Source: Proteiniphilum saccharofermentans
GTDB taxonomy: Bacteria; Bacteroidota; Bacteroidia; Bacteroidales; Dysgonomonadaceae
DNA length: 64,000 nt
Assembly: GCF_900095135.1 (NCBI RefSeq)
Contig: NZ_LT605205.1
Location: forward strand, 682,001-746,000
Direction: 5' to 3'
Below the pieces are notes generated by a model. That model worked only from the letters and a program-made list of their open reading frames with translations, made no database searches and was not told where the DNA came from. The translations under genes and the position numbers were made by a program. Below, one piece after another: positions 60,315 to 64,000 of this stretch; position 1 is the first letter of the stretch; every line of letters starts with the position of its first letter.

Positions 60315-61498
60315 TCACCGGGTACGAAATACAATCGCCGTTGGGATGTACGTGCGAAGAAAGCTTTGCCAGCCTCCAGGCCGGTCTTTCCCGCGTGGGA
60401 AACATCCAAAGCTTCGATGCCGAAGGATTTCCCTTCAAGGCTGCCGGAGAGGTGAGAGAAAACGGGCAGGTGGTTGCAACGCCGTCGAATATTGACAGGA
60501 AAGTCTATTTTTTGGAGCGGGCACTCAGTCAGCTCATCGAAAACACCACCCTCGATGCACGCTACACCTCAGCCGAACGGATCATGAACATTGGTACCGG
60601 GATTGATTATATCGATATCGCTTCCTTTTTCAACCATCGGGAATACCGGCAACCGCCGGGATCGGAAACCACGTACTACAAAACGGCGGCACAAATTAAA
60701 AAAATGGCCTTCGAAAAGCAGGTATCCGGAGGCTGTAACATCTTTACAGCTGCTTGCGTGGCATCAGCCCAAGCCATCGGGCTGTCCTACCGGATGATCA
60801 AGCGCGGGATGAAACGCGCCATCCTGACTGGTGGCAGCGATTCGATGATCTCGTACGTGAACTACATGGGTTTTTATCTGCTTGGCGCCATGTCCACCGA
60901 TCCCAACCCGGCCACCGCCTGCAAGCCTTTCGATCGCCGGAGAAGCGGCACCGTGCTGGGCGAGGGTGCCGCCATGCTGTTGCTTGAAGAGAGCAGCTTG
61001 GCACGGGAAGAGGAGATACTGGCCAAAATTGTCGGTTACGGCTGCACCATGGATGCCTATGCCATCACCGACCCTGACCCGTCGGCACGGCAATTGGCAA
61101 AAGCCATCCGCTTGGCGCTGGAGGACGCGGCCCTCGCACCCGGGTTGATCGATTGTGTTCATCTCCACGGTACCGGAACGCCGAAAAATGCTCCTGCCGA
61201 GTACCTGGCTCTTCGCCAGGTGTTTGGAGAGCGTGTGGCCGAGCTGCCTGTCTATTCCATGAAAGGACAGACCGGTCACCTGGTTGGTTCGTGCACTGCC
61301 GTTGAGATGCTTGCTGTAATGCATTCCATCAGGGAGCAGGAGGTACCACCCACGCTGAACTTCACGGAGAGTGATCCGGAAGCACCGCTGTTTGTAGTGC
61401 GCGGAAAACCACTTTCCTTGCCAATAAGATACGTGCTGAAGTTGAACTCGTCGTTTGGCGGGCACAACACAGCCATCATCATTGAGAAATACCAATAA
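60302..61498 (+). CDS. 3-oxoacyl-ACP synthase (ketosynthase)
   Basis: A 398-aa FabF-type condensing enzyme; the ATG at 60302 (MAVVITGYEIQSPLG) is the natural start, while an in-frame ATG at 60197 lies within the preceding gene. The catalytic triad is complete: Cys152 in FTAACVASAQ, His289 in HLHGTGTPKNAPAE and His326 in KGQTGHLVGS. The Cys motif departs from TACSS. Elongates acyl-ACP with malonyl-ACP; neither an acyltransferase nor a malonyl loader is in the operon, so those steps rely on the host fatty-acid enzymes. Confidence 0.93.
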   Translation: MAVVITGYEIQSPLGCTCEESFASLQAGLSRVGNIQSFDAEGFPFKAAGEVRENGQVVATPSNIDRKVYFLERALSQLIENTTLDARYTSAERIMNIGTGIDYIDIASFFNHREYRQPPGSETTYYKTAAQIKKMAFEKQVSGGCNIFTAACVASAQAIGLSYRMIKRGMKRAILTGGSDSMISYVNYMGFYLLGAMSTDPNPATACKPFDRRRSGTVLGEGAAMLLLEESSLAREEEILAKIVGYGCTMDAYAITDPDPSARQLAKAIRLALEDAALAPGLIDCVHLHGTGTPKNAPAEYLALRQVFGERVAELPVYSMKGQTGHLVGSCTAVEMLAVMHSIREQEVPPTLNFTESDPEAPLFVVRGKPLSLPIRYVLKLNSSFGGHNTAIIIEKYQ

Positions 61499-61519
61499 GA
61501 GATATATTACCGGCTGATT

Positions 61520-62227
61520 ATGGGACAAATTGTCATTACCGGCGCGAGCTCCGCAATTGGATGGGCAATCGCTGAAGAGTTGTCGACAATCGGGAAACCC
61601 ATGCTTTTACAGGGGACCCGAAAGCACGAACTGCCGTTGAATGAACTGTCGGCAAACGCGGAGTTCGTGATGGCCGATTTTTCCTCGCCTGCCGCGCTGG
61701 AACACTTTATCTCCCGGTTGACCGATGTAGATATTTTAGTCAATGCGGCAGCCTGCACGATTACCGAACTACTTCCGCAAACCAGGGACGAGTCGATCGA
61801 CAAGATGATTGCCGTCAACATTGCCGCACTGGTAAAAATCTGCAAGGCAATTATTCCACCCATGTGTGCCAAAAGGTCGGGTGTCATCGTCAACATCACC
61901 TCGGTAGCAGCATCGAAGGTCTATCGGGGACAAAGTGTTTACGCCGGGACGAAAGCGTTCTCGGAGGCATTCTCGAAAGGAATTGCTGCCGAGTATGGTC
62001 GGAAAGGAGTGCGTTGCAACTGCGTGGCACCGGGATGCATCAATTCAGGAACATTAAAGCTCCTGGCCCATATTGCCAAAGACAAAATTAATCAATCCAA
62101 TGCCATGGCGAAGATGGGGGAACCGCGGGATGTGGCTGCCGCTGTCGCTTTTCTCTGCCGGGAAGAAAACGCGTTCATCAACGGCACGGTACTGCACGTC
62201 GACGGGGGACAGTGGATCGGTCTCTGA
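61520..62227 (+). CDS. FabG-like 3-oxoacyl-ACP reductase (SDR)
   Basis: A 235-aa short-chain dehydrogenase. Cofactor motif ITGASSAIG (the usual last glycine pattern GxxxGxG is GASSAIG), NAA at about 75-77, and catalytic residues Asn100, Ser128 (NITSVAAS), Tyr141 and Lys145 (YAGTK) are all there. C-terminal GTVLHVDGGQWIGL is typical of FabG. Expected to reduce 3-oxoacyl-ACP with NAD(P)H, completing the ketosynthase - reductase - dehydratase set. Ends one base before the right 49-bp repeat, so the island edge coincides with the end of the operon. Confidence 0.92.
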   Translation: MGQIVITGASSAIGWAIAEELSTIGKPMLLQGTRKHELPLNELSANAEFVMADFSSPAALEHFISRLTDVDILVNAAACTITELLPQTRDESIDKMIAVNIAALVKICKAIIPPMCAKRSGVIVNITSVAASKVYRGQSVYAGTKAFSEAFSKGIAAEYGRKGVRCNCVAPGCINSGTLKLLAHIAKDKINQSNAMAKMGEPRDVAAAVAFLCREENAFINGTVLHVDGGQWIGL

Positions 62228-62276
62228 AACATCCTATTTCCATAAAAGATTAAATTTTAACTTGTTTTTGCTATTT
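62228..62276 (+). repeat. Right 49-bp direct repeat of the island
   Basis: Begins AACATCCTATTTCCATAAAA and ends TTTTTGCTATTT; 48 of 49 identical to 48298-48346. It starts immediately after the stop codon of the FabG-like gene, and beyond it the nifJ leader begins. Confidence 0.95.
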
Positions 62277-62279
62277 GGG

Positions 62280-62317
62280 CTCTTTTTTTACATGATCCCG
62301 TGTGAACAAAAAAAGAG
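62280..62317. repeat. Inverted repeat just right of the island
   Basis: CTCTTTTTTT (62280-62289) and AAAAAAAGAG (62308-62317), with ACA and TGT continuing the stem inward. It could end transcripts leaving the island or lie in the nifJ leader. No consensus nifJ promoter was found in 62318-62427. Confidence 0.5.
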
Positions 62318-62411
62318 TATGGTTTGTTGTTTCCACTTTTTTATAGTAATTTCGTAGCTCAGATGGCAAGTAATTAATACTATATTAATTGAAATTAAGA
62401 TTATTTAGTAA

Positions 62412-64000
<1,589 letters not shown>

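Larger units (their letters stand above)
48347..62276. other. Candidate genomic island bounded by direct repeats
   Basis: A 13,930-bp unit consisting of one copy of the 49-bp repeat plus 17 genes (16 rightward, one leftward regulator). Its contents are functionally coherent and unrelated to the flanking otsA-otsB and nifJ genes. From about 49 kb on, GC-rich codons are more frequent than in the AT-rich 36-45 kb segment (by eye). No integrase, transposase or relaxase is present in or beside it, so if it is mobile, the enzymes act from elsewhere or it moves by homologous recombination. Confidence 0.6.

Noticed and set aside
60764-61528. Long minus-strand open frame (254 codons) opposite the ketosynthase
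   Set aside because: The plus-strand frame has a full ketosynthase with catalytic residues; the antisense frame is a by-product of GC-rich codon use.
48347-62227. Integrase, transposase or conjugation genes in the island
   Set aside because: Looked for in both strands; none found. The island call rests on repeats and content only.
57557-62227. Flexirubin or aryl-polyene cluster as a firm identification
   Set aside because: Ammonia-lyase, aryl-CoA ligase, acyltransferases, resorcinol synthase and MMPL exporter genes are all absent, so only partial resemblance is claimed.
62350-62375. GTAGCTCAGATGGCAAG, resembling a tRNA D-arm, near the right island edge
   Set aside because: No anticodon arm, T-arm or acceptor stem can be built around it; likely chance.

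Overview
The window comes from a Bacteroidota chromosome, most likely an anaerobic Bacteroidales member of the Dysgonomonadaceae/Porphyromonadaceae kind (inference). Evidence: many genes have the Bacteroidota -7 promoter element TAnnTTTG, often with a -33 TTG about 20 nt upstream. The gene families are typical of the phylum (DUF2723/TMEM260-like transferase, DUF1573, alpha-2-macroglobulin lipid-anchored or secreted proteins, S41 lipoproteins, YebC, OtsA-OtsB fusion). A pyruvate:ferredoxin oxidoreductase at the right edge points to anaerobic metabolism.

Layout. 1-7.9 kb: start of ftsK, an S41 peptidase lipoprotein, a large DUF2723 membrane glycosyltransferase, and a second S41 gene that lacks a normal start and faces a broken signal-peptide remnant. 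8-8.7 kb: HigB-HigA toxin-antitoxin pair. 8.7-13.5 kb: tpx, uvrA and an MltD-like transglycosylase. 13.7-25.5 kb, plus strand: a receiver-PEP-synthase-like hybrid, an Ig-like lipoprotein, a giant alpha-2-macroglobulin protein, a DUF1573 protein and meaB. 25.5-29.1 kb, minus strand: yebC and pheT, the latter with an odd repeat-filled leader. 29.4-30.0 kb: HicA-HicB with a clear palindromic operator. 30.3-35.9 kb: an SNF2-family helicase and a PIF1-like helicase with HRDC and HTH domains. 36-42.8 kb: pgk, an OsmC protein, type I asparaginase, a three-hydrolase secreted protein, a YCII protein and a frameshifted DUF1801 gene. 43-48.2 kb: an osmotic/trehalose module (GH15, MscS channel, OtsA-OtsB fusion). 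62.4-64 kb: nifJ (partial).

The most interesting part is 48.3-62.3 kb. A 13.93-kb block is bounded by 49-bp direct repeats that differ at one base (48298-48346 and 62228-62276). It carries two operons. The first encodes a lipoprotein, a TolC-like channel, an HlyD-like adaptor lipoprotein, two ABC ATPases, two ABC-2 permeases, a nitroreductase and a metallo-beta-lactamase-fold hydrolase, nearly all with translationally coupled 4-nt overlaps. The second encodes a lipoprotein, a beta-barrel outer-membrane protein, an acyl carrier protein, a FabZ-like dehydratase, a truncated ketosynthase-like protein, a full ketosynthase and a FabG-like reductase. Between them, on the minus strand, lies a membrane-embedded AraC-type regulator. 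A 66-nt block of promoter DNA is conserved without gaps (52/66 identical) in front of both operons. I infer a self-contained, membrane-sensed regulon that makes a small specialised acyl product and runs a dedicated tripartite export pump. I do not recognise it as a described cluster: aryl-polyene/flexirubin clusters share the ketosynthase, dehydratase and ACP genes, but their aryl-starter, acyltransferase and resorcinol-forming genes are absent.
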